A DNA stretch of 64,000 bases, from contig NZ_WNLA01000005.1 of assembly GCF_009720865.1 (NCBI RefSeq), positions 124,001 through 188,000 on the forward strand, read 5' to 3'. Every line of letters begins with the position of its first letter. The stretch's first letter is position 1. The stretch comes from Pseudoduganella ginsengisoli (GTDB taxonomy: Bacteria > Pseudomonadota > Gammaproteobacteria > Burkholderiales > Burkholderiaceae_D). Position numbers and translations under genes: made by a program. The notes below the pieces were generated by a model that saw only the letters and a program-made list of their open reading frames with translations, ran no database searches and was not told the origin of the DNA. Positions 57,348 through 64,000 of the stretch are shown here, one piece after another.

Positions 57348-58886
57348 CTAAGACTTCAGCAGCAACGCTGCCATGACGCCGCCATAGGCTGTAAACAACA
57401 GGGCGACTGCCGCAGAGAAGGCATACAGGCGGCGGCGGCGGCGGATTTTTTGCTCGTCGGTCCAATTCATGCTGATACTGCCCAGGATGGGCAAGCCGGT
57501 CGCGGCTCGCAACGCATTTTGCGTCACGAAGGTTGGGCGAACCTGGCTCATCAGTAATGCCACGCCCAGGCCCGCAACCAGCGCACCGGCAAACACCAGC
57601 GACATCAGGCGCGGACGCTGCGGGCCGGTCGGCACGGTCGGCGCTGTCGGCGGGTCAATCACGCGGAAGCTCATCATGTCGGTGGCGGACGTCAAGTCGC
57701 CCGACAGGCGGGCCGCTTCACGGCGTTCCACCAGTTTCGTATAGTTTTCCTTGTTCACCGCGTAATCGCGGTTCAGCTGGGCCAGTTGCGCTTCCACTTC
57801 CGGCGCCGCAACGCTCTGCGTGCGTGCCGAGCCCAGGCGCGATGCATATTCATTGACGCGGGCCTTCAGCGAGGCCACGCGCGCTTCTTCGACGGACAGG
57901 GCAACGTTCATTTGCTGCATCATCGGGCTGAAATTCGCGCCCGGATCATTCGGCCGCCCGCCGCGCTTCTTGGCTTCTTCCTTCTTGCGTGCTTGCAACT
58001 GCGCCAGCAAGCGCTTGCTCGACACGATGTCCGGATGCTCTTCCGTGTATTGCATGCGCAACTGGTCCAGATTCTTTTCCAGCGCCTGAATGCGGCCGTC
58101 GAGTTCCGGATTGATGGAATCAGTGTCCGACGTGGTGGCGGCAGCCACAGGCGCCGGATCTTCGCCGGCGATCTGCCGTTTCAGTGCATTGCGCGCCTGC
58201 TCCGCTTCCGCCAGTTCCAGCTTAGCTTGGCTCAGCTTGTCGGACAGATCCGTGATGATGGAGCTGTAATCGCTGCCCTGGCGCGGCAGCACGTTCATGT
58301 GCTGGATTTTGAATTCCTTCAGCGCATTTTCACCGGCAGCCAGCTTTTCTTCGTACGTCTTGATTTGCTCGTCAATAAATTGCACGGCCTTGTCGGACTC
58401 TTGTTTCTTGCCGCCGAATGAGCCTTCCACGAAGATCGTCAGCAGCGACTGCACGATTTCCTTGCCCAGCTTGGGATTGGAATTGCTATAGGAAATCGTG
58501 TAAATGTCGTCGCGTTCCGTACCCGTGATTTTGATGGCCGAAGTCAATTCGTCGACCATTTGTTCATGGTCTTGCACCGTCTTGTTTTTGATGTCGAGGT
58601 CGACCATGCGCATCACGCGCTCGACGTTCGGGCGGCTGATCAGCGTGCGGCGCATGAATTGCACCTGCTGTTCCACGTTGGGCACCGTGGTCATGGTGGA
58701 GAGCAGCGGTTTCAAGATACTTTGGGTATCGACATACACGCGTGCGGATGCCTGGTAGGAATCCGGCAACCGGTAGACGACCGTCCAGCCGATCACGGAA
58801 ATTGCCCACGTGATCCCAACCGCGTACCAGCGGTATTTGCCTATCGCCTTCAGGAACGTCAGGATAAGGGCCTGTAATTCTGCCAT
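57348..58886 (-). CDS. XrtA-system polysaccharide chain-length determinant (Wzz family)
   Basis: This 512-residue inner-membrane protein has a Wzz N-terminal domain with TM1 (about 20-38), a long periplasmic coiled-coil region (about 170-390) with the GNVR-type end (LNRDYAVNKENYTKLVERRE), and TM2 (about 430-450) followed by a cytoplasmic RRRRRLYAF and a third hydrophobic segment. The PTAPTVPTGPQRP stretch just before TM2 is a usual feature. It fixes EPS chain length with the tyrosine autokinase. An AGGTGAGA ribosome site precedes the ATG. It is the first gene of the 15-kb minus-strand XrtA operon. Confidence 0.94.
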   Translation of the reverse strand: MAELQALILTFLKAIGKYRWYAVGITWAISVIGWTVVYRLPDSYQASARVYVDTQSILKPLLSTMTTVPNVEQQVQFMRRTLISRPNVERVMRMVDLDIKNKTVQDHEQMVDELTSAIKITGTERDDIYTISYSNSNPKLGKEIVQSLLTIFVEGSFGGKKQESDKAVQFIDEQIKTYEEKLAAGENALKEFKIQHMNVLPRQGSDYSSIITDLSDKLSQAKLELAEAEQARNALKRQIAGEDPAPVAAATTSDTDSINPELDGRIQALEKNLDQLRMQYTEEHPDIVSSKRLLAQLQARKKEEAKKRGGRPNDPGANFSPMMQQMNVALSVEEARVASLKARVNEYASRLGSARTQSVAAPEVEAQLAQLNRDYAVNKENYTKLVERREAARLSGDLTSATDMMSFRVIDPPTAPTVPTGPQRPRLMSLVFAGALVAGLGVALLMSQVRPTFVTQNALRAATGLPILGSISMNWTDEQKIRRRRRLYAFSAAVALLFTAYGGVMAALLLKS

Positions 58887-58939
58887 GCGTCTATCTCACC
58901 TAAGGTGCTGTAGCAAGCCTGTACTTGCCTAAAATACAT

Positions 58940-59067
58940 CAAAACTGTTCTATGATACAGGAGAAATGATTGCTTGTTGCTACTAATATGCATGGGAACT
59001 CAGCTGTGCGGCGGGGATAGCGGAGATCATGAATTCTGAAACAATCATTTCTGATAGAACAATTTTG
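58940..59067. repeat. Divergent inverted repeat in the XrtA operon promoter region
   Basis: The left arm (58940-58972: CAAAACTGTTCTAT, nine bases, GAAATGATTG) is mirrored by the right arm (59042-59067), whose reverse complement reads CAAAATTGTTCTAT, two bases, GAAATGATTG. Twenty-three of 24 non-spacer bases match. The arms are about 70 bases apart and each points outward, toward the chain-length gene or the protease gene. Confidence 0.75.
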
Positions 59068-59177
59068 CCCAAGTATGGATTGTGACAGGAAGTGCCTGCC
59101 ATGTGTGGGTATTCTCCTATCGTGCTGCACGGAAAATCTGATATTGTGACGGCGCCCCAACTACCCGCCACGCCGCC

Positions 59178-59945
59178 ATGCCGATCCGCTTGCTGTGCCT
59201 CTGCTTCTCGCTGTTTTTTGCACTGGAGCCGGCCCGTGCTGCGGATCTGAGCACCACCATTGCGGCAGTCAAGCCCTCCATCGTTGCCATCGGCACATCA
59301 TTGCCAACCCGTAGCCCGGCCGTGATTTTCTTTGGCACCGGATGGGTGACGGGCGATGGCCTCAGTGTCATCACCAACGCCCACGTGGTCAGCAATGCCA
59401 TTAAAGCGGACCAGAAAGAAAGCCTGGGCATCGTGATTGCGGGCGAGGGCAATACCATTGCATTCCGCGCCGCCACCTTGGCCGGTGTCGATCCCGACCA
59501 TGACCTGGCGCATTTGCGGCTGGCGGGCGGCCCGCCGTTGCCAGCCTTGAAACTGGGCGATTCCGCAACGTTGCGCGAAGGACGCGAACTGGCGCTGACC
59601 GGGTTTCCTCTGGGAATGGTACTAGGATTGCACCATGTCACGCACAGGGCGACGCTGTCCGCCATCACGCCGATCATCATCCCATCGATCGGGGCGCGCC
59701 AGCTCGATGCGCGCGCTATTGTGCAATTGGCGCGGCCTTTCGATATCTTCCAGCTGGACGGAACCGCCTATCCCGGCAATAGCGGCAGCCCTGTCTACGA
59801 CCCGGCTGACGGCACTGTCTACGCTGTTATTAATATGGGGTTCGTCAAAGGCTTCAAGGAAGCCGCCATTACCAATCCCAGCGGCATTTCCTATGCGATT
59901 CCCGGGCGCTATGTGTCCGCACTGCTGCAAAGAGCTGCCCAATAG
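59178..59945 (+). CDS. Trypsin-like serine protease (S1C/DegP-like), exported
   Basis: This 255-residue single-domain serine protease has a signal peptide (ending ARAA) and a complete triad: His69 in TNAHVVSN, Asp109 in DPDHDLAHLR and Ser202 in YPGNSGSPVYD. There is no PDZ domain, unlike DegP or DegS. It would be soluble in the periplasm. It is divergent from the XrtA operon and upstream of the EPS export gene, a position seen for trypsin-like proteases near PEP-CTERM loci; a role in processing EPS-system or surface proteins is an inference. Confidence 0.88.
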   Translation: MPIRLLCLCFSLFFALEPARAADLSTTIAAVKPSIVAIGTSLPTRSPAVIFFGTGWVTGDGLSVITNAHVVSNAIKADQKESLGIVIAGEGNTIAFRAATLAGVDPDHDLAHLRLAGGPPLPALKLGDSATLREGRELALTGFPLGMVLGLHHVTHRATLSAITPIIIPSIGARQLDARAIVQLARPFDIFQLDGTAYPGNSGSPVYDPADGTVYAVINMGFVKGFKEAAITNPSGISYAIPGRYVSALLQRAAQ

Positions 59946-59963
59946 TAAATATTCCTGCTAGCA

Positions 59964-60000
59964 TACATGGCAAACATGTAACAACAGGCCGGTACATTGC
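59964..60000 (+). promoter_or_regulatory. Sigma-54-like promoter with upstream palindrome, EPS export gene
   Basis: AGGCCG-N5-TTGC (59986-60000) keeps the invariant GG and GC with the required ten-base spacing and a perfect TTGC -12. A perfect palindrome TACATG-N5-CATGTA ends six bases before it (59964-59980). The expected transcript start is near 60012, 18 bases before the GTG. Confidence 0.5.
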
Positions 60001-60029
60001 TGTGCCGCAGACCCGTGAAGAGGACCCGA

Positions 60030-60653
60030 GTGAAAATTTTCAAAATGCAAACTTTCAAGTGGCTGGCATGTGGCGCGGTCGCGCTGGCTGGCCTGATGCT
60101 GGGTGGATGCGCCACCAAGGCCACCTTGCCGACTGAACTGGCGCCTGTGGGGGATTACCTGATTGGCCCGGGCGATAACGTCAATATCGTCGTGTGGCGT
60201 AATCCGGAAGTGTCGCAAACCGTACCGGTCCGTCCGGACGGAAAGATCTCGACACCGCTGGTCGAAGATTTGCAAGCCAGCGGCAAGACGCCGACGGAAC
60301 TGGCGCGTGATATTGAAAAAGCGTTGTCTAAGTTCATCCAGCAGCCTGTCGTGACTGTCGTGGTCACGGGCTTTGTCGGCACGTATGGCGAACAAATCCG
60401 CGTCATCGGCCAGGCGGCCAAACCGCAAGCCTTGCCTTACCGTGTCGATATGTCGCTGATGGATGTACTGATTGCTGTCGGCGGCGTGACGGAATTTGCT
60501 GCGGGCAACCGCGCCAGCATCATCCGCATGGTTGATGGAAAGCAGCAAAAATTTAATGTGCGACTCAATGACTTGATCAAGGATGGCGATATTTCCGCCA
60601 ATGTCCCGATGCGCCCGGGCGACGTTCTTGTGATTCCGGAAAGTTTCTTCTAA
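60030..60653 (+). CDS. XrtA-system exopolysaccharide export lipoprotein (Wza/EpsE-like)
   Basis: This 207-residue lipoprotein (lipobox LMLGGC, Cys27) is a short Wza-type polysaccharide export protein. It has a polysaccharide export (PES) domain (YLIGPGDNVNIVVWRNPEVS, VRPDGKISTPLVEDL) and a SLBB-type ligand domain (VRVIGQAAKPQALPYR-like, MDVLIAVGGVTEFA). It forms the outer-membrane/periplasmic conduit for EPS. The short TIGR03027-type form is specific to exosortase A loci. GTG 60030 with AGAGGA upstream is preferred to the TTG at 59997, which lies inside the promoter. Confidence 0.94.
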   Translation: MKIFKMQTFKWLACGAVALAGLMLGGCATKATLPTELAPVGDYLIGPGDNVNIVVWRNPEVSQTVPVRPDGKISTPLVEDLQASGKTPTELARDIEKALSKFIQQPVVTVVVTGFVGTYGEQIRVIGQAAKPQALPYRVDMSLMDVLIAVGGVTEFAAGNRASIIRMVDGKQQKFNVRLNDLIKDGDISANVPMRPGDVLVIPESFF

Positions 60654-60714
60654 GTAACGACTGTTAACAATGTCGAGATTTCTTACAGCTTTTGCGCTAG
60701 ACTAAAGTGTGACG

Positions 60715-60727
60715 GTAACCAAGTTAC
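60715..60727. promoter_or_regulatory. Palindrome GTAAC-N3-GTTAC, possible activator site
   Basis: A perfect 5-3-5 inverted repeat lies about 85 bases upstream of the predicted sigma-54 transcript start for the next gene, a normal distance for an enhancer-binding protein such as PrsR. Binding by PrsR is only a guess. Confidence 0.4.
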
Positions 60728-60782
60728 TATTTCTTGCGCTAAGTCTTTGATACTAAACAAAGCTTAAGTACGCAAAGCTGTA

Positions 60783-60797
60783 TGGAATAATTATTGC
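60783..60797 (+). promoter_or_regulatory. Sigma-54-like promoter of the HPr-rel-A operon
   Basis: TGGAAT-N5-TTGC matches the -24/-12 pattern TGGCAC-N5-TTGC at TGG, the fifth-position A and the full TTGC, with correct ten-base GG-to-GC spacing. The start point would be near 60809, about 50 bases before the GTG. Confidence 0.55.
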
Positions 60798-60858
60798 TTG
60801 ATATTCGGCAAATAATTCCTGGCCGCTACCCGTGGCCTATCGATAGAGGACAGATATC

Positions 60859-61497
60859 GTGAGTAACCAAGAGCATCCAGAAGGGGGCGCAAGCGCCCCA
60901 CAGGCCGACGCCCCGGTGTTTGCTGGTGCGGCGCGGCGCCGCTTTACCAAGGCGGGCGCAGTTGCGGTGGGTGCCGTACTGACGCTCAAGAGCCAGCCGG
61001 GTTTAGCGGAAGGCAATAGCTGCATCTTTGCCACGCCGTCCGCTGCCGGTTCGTTTGCCGTGACCCACAGCCGTGCCCCGACGGTAGGCAGCTGTGGCGG
61101 CCGGTCGCACGGCTGGTGGAAGCAATACAGGAACAAACCGTATTGGCCGGTGCGGGTGCCGCCGGTTGCGGGTGCGACCGCCATCAGCATGTGGGACTGG
61201 AAGTTCCAGTACCTGTTCCCATGCTCGTCGAGTTCCTCGTTTTACAACAAAACGCTGGGTTATGTGATTAACCTGGGCAGCGGCGACGCGCAAACCGTGG
61301 CCCGCCACTGTATTGCGGCCTGGCTGAACGCCAACGCGGGTTATTCCACCCCCTATCTGTCCGCCGATAAAGTTGTCGAGATCTGGACCAAGTATTGCAC
61401 CAGCGGCTTCCAGCCTATCGCGGGCGGCAAGATCTGGACGGTTGACGACATTGCCCGCTACTTGCAAGGTAGCTGGGGGCAGGGCACCGGCTTTTAA
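60859..61497 (+). CDS. Tat-signal cysteine-containing protein of unknown family
   Basis: I do not recognise this 212-residue protein. It has a 25-residue hydrophilic leader, then a twin-arginine motif ARRRFTK (Arg26-28, Phe29, Lys31), a hydrophobic core and an AxA-like end (PGLAEG near 50), so it may leave the cell folded through Tat. The mature part has five Cys (55, 79, 122, 151, 180), many aromatic residues (GWWKQYRNKPYWPVRVPP, MWDWKFQYLF) and a Ser cluster after Cys122. GTG 60859 follows AGAGGA. It overlaps the PqqD-like gene by one base (TAATG), marking it as part of the HPr-rel-A unit. It could be the substrate of that system. Confidence 0.8.
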   Translation: MSNQEHPEGGASAPQADAPVFAGAARRRFTKAGAVAVGAVLTLKSQPGLAEGNSCIFATPSAAGSFAVTHSRAPTVGSCGGRSHGWWKQYRNKPYWPVRVPPVAGATAISMWDWKFQYLFPCSSSSSFYNKTLGYVINLGSGDAQTVARHCIAAWLNANAGYSTPYLSADKVVEIWTKYCTSGFQPIAGGKIWTVDDIARYLQGSWGQGTGF

Positions 61498-61778
61498 TGC
61501 CAGCGCTGTGGCGCCTGACGCCGGGATTAACCCTGCGCTACCGCACCTGGGATAACGAAGCGTACGTGCTGTATCACAATCTGACGAGCGATACGCATCT
61601 GATGGATGCGGCCGCCATTGAAGTACTGGAGGCGCTGCGCAGCGCGCCAGCCCCGATCGAGGCGCTGGCGCAAGCGCTCCGCCTCGATGCCTCCCACCTT
61701 GAACCGCTGAGCGAGCTACTTGCTGAGTTGCAAGAGATTGCTCTGGTTGAATGCCTGCCTGTTCCCTTGCCTGCATGA
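61497..61778 (+). CDS. PqqD-family peptide chaperone, HPr-rel-A system
   Basis: This 93-residue PqqD-like protein has the winged-helix peptide-recognition shape: strands RYRTWDNEAYVLYHN, a helix start DAAAIEVLEALRS and LSELLAELQEIALVE. PqqD proteins bind a peptide substrate and present it to a modifying enzyme, as in PQQ and RiPP pathways. No radical-SAM gene is adjacent; the partner here is the HprK-related kinase, with which the start of the next gene overlaps (ATGA). The family is known only from gene neighbourhood. Confidence 0.87.
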   Translation: MPALWRLTPGLTLRYRTWDNEAYVLYHNLTSDTHLMDAAAIEVLEALRSAPAPIEALAQALRLDASHLEPLSELLAELQEIALVECLPVPLPA

Positions 61779-62689
61779 CGACGATCGGCTCCCTGTCCCG
61801 CGCCGAATTGGGTGCGCGCATGGCCCGCGAGGGCATTGTCCTGCAAACCGGCTGTTTTTCCGTGCACCTGCGTTCGTCCGTGCCGGCGCTGGCCGATGGC
61901 ATCGCGCTGATGTACCGCGATTTTCCCGTGCATGCCGCGGATGCGTTCTCGGATTTTCAAATTGAAATCGTGCGCCCCGCCACCTTGCGGCGCTGGTACC
62001 GGCCCCAGGTGAACATGCTGTTCGATGGCCATGCGCTGTTCCAGCCTTTGCCGCTGGCGCAAGCGTTTCCCATGTTTGAATGGGGGTTGAACTGGTGCGT
62101 GGCGAACCGGGCCCACCGTTACCTGATGATTCATGCCGCCGTGCTGGAACGCGGCGGGCGCGCCGTGATCTTGCCGGCGCCGCCGGGATCGGGCAAAAGC
62201 ACGCTGTGCGCGGCACTGGCGCACCGCGGGTGGCGCTTGCTGTCCGATGAGCTGACCCTGGTGCGGCCGGACGATGGCTTGATCGTGCCCGTGCCCCGTC
62301 CCATCAGCCTGAAAAATGCGTCGATCACCGTCATGCAGCAATACCTGGATCAGCCAGTGTTCAGCCCCCCCGTGGCCGATACCATGAAAGGCACGGTGGC
62401 CCACTTGCGCACGCCCACCGACGCCGTGACGCGCGGCGCCGAATGCGCGCGGCCCGGATGGATCGTCTTCCCCCGCTACGAGGCCGGTGCAGCGTCCACT
62501 CTGGAAACACTGGAGCGCGCCCACACGCACATGGAAATGGCCAAGAACGCCTTTAATTACAGCTTGCTGGGCGCCCGCGGCTTTGACATGCTGGCCGACC
62601 TGGTCAGCCATGTGCGCAGTTACCGCTATACCTACAGTGCATTGGATGACGCCATGGCAGTGTTTGACGAGTTGGCGGCCCAGCCATGA
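61775..62689 (+). CDS. HprK-related kinase A
   Basis: This 304-residue protein is distantly related to HPr kinase/phosphorylase. It has a P-loop PAPPGSGKSTLCAAL with Lys141 and Ser142, followed by LSDELTLVRPDDGLIVPV, which includes the acidic metal site typical of HprK. The N-terminal 125 residues are a separate domain with no membrane segment. HprK phosphorylates serine in HPr, but no HPr is encoded here, so the target is unknown; the small Tat protein or a peptide bound to the PqqD protein are candidates. ATG 61775 overlaps the upstream TGA; the TTG/ATG frame from 61751 is less likely. Confidence 0.88.
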   Translation: MTTIGSLSRAELGARMAREGIVLQTGCFSVHLRSSVPALADGIALMYRDFPVHAADAFSDFQIEIVRPATLRRWYRPQVNMLFDGHALFQPLPLAQAFPMFEWGLNWCVANRAHRYLMIHAAVLERGGRAVILPAPPGSGKSTLCAALAHRGWRLLSDELTLVRPDDGLIVPVPRPISLKNASITVMQQYLDQPVFSPPVADTMKGTVAHLRTPTDAVTRGAECARPGWIVFPRYEAGAASTLETLERAHTHMEMAKNAFNYSLLGARGFDMLADLVSHVRSYRYTYSALDDAMAVFDELAAQP

Positions 62690-63798
62690 CAACCTTGCCG
62701 CTGGCCGTCATGGCCTTCCGTGATCCGCGCTGCCTGGCCGGACTGTCTGCGCCCGAATGGCACTTGCTGTTACGCCAGTTGATTGCCTGCAACCTCAATG
62801 CCCGGCTGTATTACATGCTGGAACAGCGCGGCGAACTGGCGCTAGTTCCGCCGCCCGTGCGCGAACATTTGGAATGGGTGCGTGTTATTGCCGAGAGGCA
62901 CACGCAGGCAGCCCTGTGGGAAGTGCGGCAAATCCGTATGGCGCTGGCCGGCATCGGCGTGCCGCTGATCTTGCTGAAAGGCGCCGCGTATACGATCGCC
63001 CGCCTGCCGTCCGCGCCCGGACGGCTGTATTCCGACATCGATATTCTGGTCGATGAAGCGCAATTGCCGGACGTGGAGTCCGAGCTGATGCTCAGTGGCT
63101 GGGCCTCCACGCACCATGATGCGTATGACCAGCGCTATTACCGGGAATGGATGCATGAATTGCCGCCCATGGTGCATGTGCACCGGCAAACCGCCATCGA
63201 CGTCCACCATGCCATCTTGCCCCGCACGGCGCCCGTGCATCCTGATCCTGCCAGGCTGCGCGCCGGCGCCGTACCGGTGCCGGACATGGAGGGCGTCTAC
63301 GTGCTGGCGCCGGAAGACATGGTGCTGCACAGTGCGACCCACTTGTTCTTTGACGGCGACCTGGATCACGGCTTGCGCGACCTGGTCGACCTCGATGCGC
63401 TGTTGCGCCATTTCGCCAGCCGTCCCGGCTTTTGGGCGGGGCTGGCGGAGCGCGCCCGGCTATTGCAGTTAACGCGCCCCTTGTTTTACGCGCTGCGCTA
63501 TACGTCCAGCCTGCTGGGTACGCCATTGCCGCCGGAAGCCGTGGAAGCCGGCGAGGCAGGCCGCCCTAATTCTTTGCTTCTGGCATTGATGGATGGCTTG
63601 TTTCACCGTGCACTGATGCCGATGCACACCAGCTGCAATGACCGGTGGAGTGGCACGGCCCGCTTCCTCATTTATTTGCGGGGCAACTGGCTGCGCATGC
63701 CGCCGCTCTTGTTGGCGCGCCATTTGTTCCATAAGGCATTTATTTCGCCCAAGAAAAAGGACGAAGACTTGTTGGCGCGCGCAGAAGGTGATGCGTAA
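62686..63798 (+). CDS. Nucleotidyltransferase family protein (HPr-rel-A system)
   Basis: This 370-residue protein belongs to the uncharacterised nucleotidyltransferase (NTP_transf_5-like) family. The catalytic pair lies in GRLYSDIDILVDE (Asp117, Asp119) after a Gly-rich KGAAY turn, and a conserved HVHRQTAIDVHHAIL follows. Such enzymes usually transfer nucleotidyl groups to a protein or small molecule. It overlaps the kinase gene by four bases (ATGA), so the three genes PqqD-kinase-transferase are translationally coupled. Its real substrate is unknown. Confidence 0.85.
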   Translation: MTTLPLAVMAFRDPRCLAGLSAPEWHLLLRQLIACNLNARLYYMLEQRGELALVPPPVREHLEWVRVIAERHTQAALWEVRQIRMALAGIGVPLILLKGAAYTIARLPSAPGRLYSDIDILVDEAQLPDVESELMLSGWASTHHDAYDQRYYREWMHELPPMVHVHRQTAIDVHHAILPRTAPVHPDPARLRAGAVPVPDMEGVYVLAPEDMVLHSATHLFFDGDLDHGLRDLVDLDALLRHFASRPGFWAGLAERARLLQLTRPLFYALRYTSSLLGTPLPPEAVEAGEAGRPNSLLLALMDGLFHRALMPMHTSCNDRWSGTARFLIYLRGNWLRMPPLLLARHLFHKAFISPKKKDEDLLARAEGDA

Positions 63799-63880
63799 CG
63801 CGCGTCTTACGTTAGCTCAAATTTACGCTGTTCAGTTGCTACAATGACTGTTGTGCTGTCTGTCATGGGGAGCAGCAGTC

Positions 63881-64000
63881 ATGAAGCGAGAGACGTGCTT
63901 TATCGTATTGTGGGCAGCATGTGCCGCCGGCGCGGCTGCACCATCCGATGACACGGCAGCGGACCTGATGGCCAGCGCCGCCCGTTATGAACATGGCGAA
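63881..64000 (+). CDS. Exported protein, N-terminal fragment (partial)
   Basis: The first 40 codons start at ATG with GGGGAG upstream. A weak signal peptide (CFIVLWAACAAGAAA) is followed by DTAADLMASAARYEHGE, a helix resembling the start of a TPR/Sel1-type repeat, but too little is visible to name it. It follows the HPr-rel-A genes after 82 bases and may belong to the same transcription unit. The gene continues beyond the window. Confidence 0.6.
   Translation, partial: MKRETCFIVLWAACAAGAAAPSDDTAADLMASAARYEHGE

Noticed and set aside
59997..60029. TTG start for the export lipoprotein
   Set aside because: It lies within the promoter-like element, and GTG 60030 has a good ribosome site and gives a proper lipoprotein signal.
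1..64000. CRISPR arrays, insertion sequences or prophage
   Set aside because: No regularly spaced repeats, transposase, integrase or terminal repeats were seen; tRNA-Arg is not followed by an integrase or a repeated 3' end.

Overview
The window looks like a chromosomal segment of a betaproteobacterium of the Oxalobacteraceae (Janthinobacterium/Duganella/Massilia type). This is inferred from GC-rich, closely packed genes, the betaproteobacterial form of the exosortase A (XrtA/PEP-CTERM) exopolysaccharide locus with its PrsK/PrsR two-component system, and the exosortase-EpsI fusion. No rRNA, CRISPR array, phage or insertion sequence was seen. One tRNA, tRNA-Arg(CCG), is present.

Region 1 (1-20 kb) is mostly housekeeping and accessory genes: two tandem M13 zinc metallopeptidases (the first cut by the window edge), a membrane-anchored cytochrome c, tRNA-Arg, an acyltransferase, a split MFS/spermidine-synthase-like pair, an apparently exported guanine deaminase, a YHYH/DUF4214 lipoprotein coupled to a HupE/UreJ transporter that carries an EF-hand loop, a TetR regulator divergent from a thiolase/FadJ-like beta-oxidation operon, and a large BvgS-type hybrid sensor kinase.

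Region 2 (19.4-43.7 kb) is the first half of a very large exopolysaccharide (EPS) region. It holds a Wzx-type flippase, glycosyltransferases, a polysaccharide deacetylase-glycosyltransferase fusion, a large lipoprotein of unknown function, the initiating sugar transferase, prsK and prsR, a beta-helix (polysaccharide-lyase-like) protein, a flippase-DegT aminotransferase fusion, an exosortase A-associated O-ligase, two GT4 enzymes, ugd and a UDP-uronate epimerase.

Region 3 (43.7-60.7 kb) is the canonical XrtA operon: twelve minus-strand genes with almost no gaps, running from the chain-length determinant through tyrosine autokinase, outer-membrane protein, AAA ATPase, wecB, deacetylase, FemAB protein, glycosyltransferase, exosortase-EpsI, a second glycosyltransferase and the amidotransferase to an acyltransferase. 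A serine protease and the EPS export lipoprotein lie divergently upstream. Together regions 2 and 3 can make UDP-ManNAc, UDP-GlcA and probably UDP-GalA, build a lipid-linked repeat, flip, polymerise and export it, and anchor PEP-CTERM proteins. No PEP-CTERM substrate was recognised inside the window.

Region 4 (60.7-64 kb) is the least understood part. A sigma-54-like promoter precedes a compact operon encoding a Tat-type signal, five-cysteine protein of unknown family, a PqqD-like peptide chaperone, an HPr-kinase-related kinase ('HPr-rel-A' system) and an uncharacterised nucleotidyltransferase. This is the best candidate for a poorly described system, probably connected to the exosortase/EPS programme through PrsR and RpoN.
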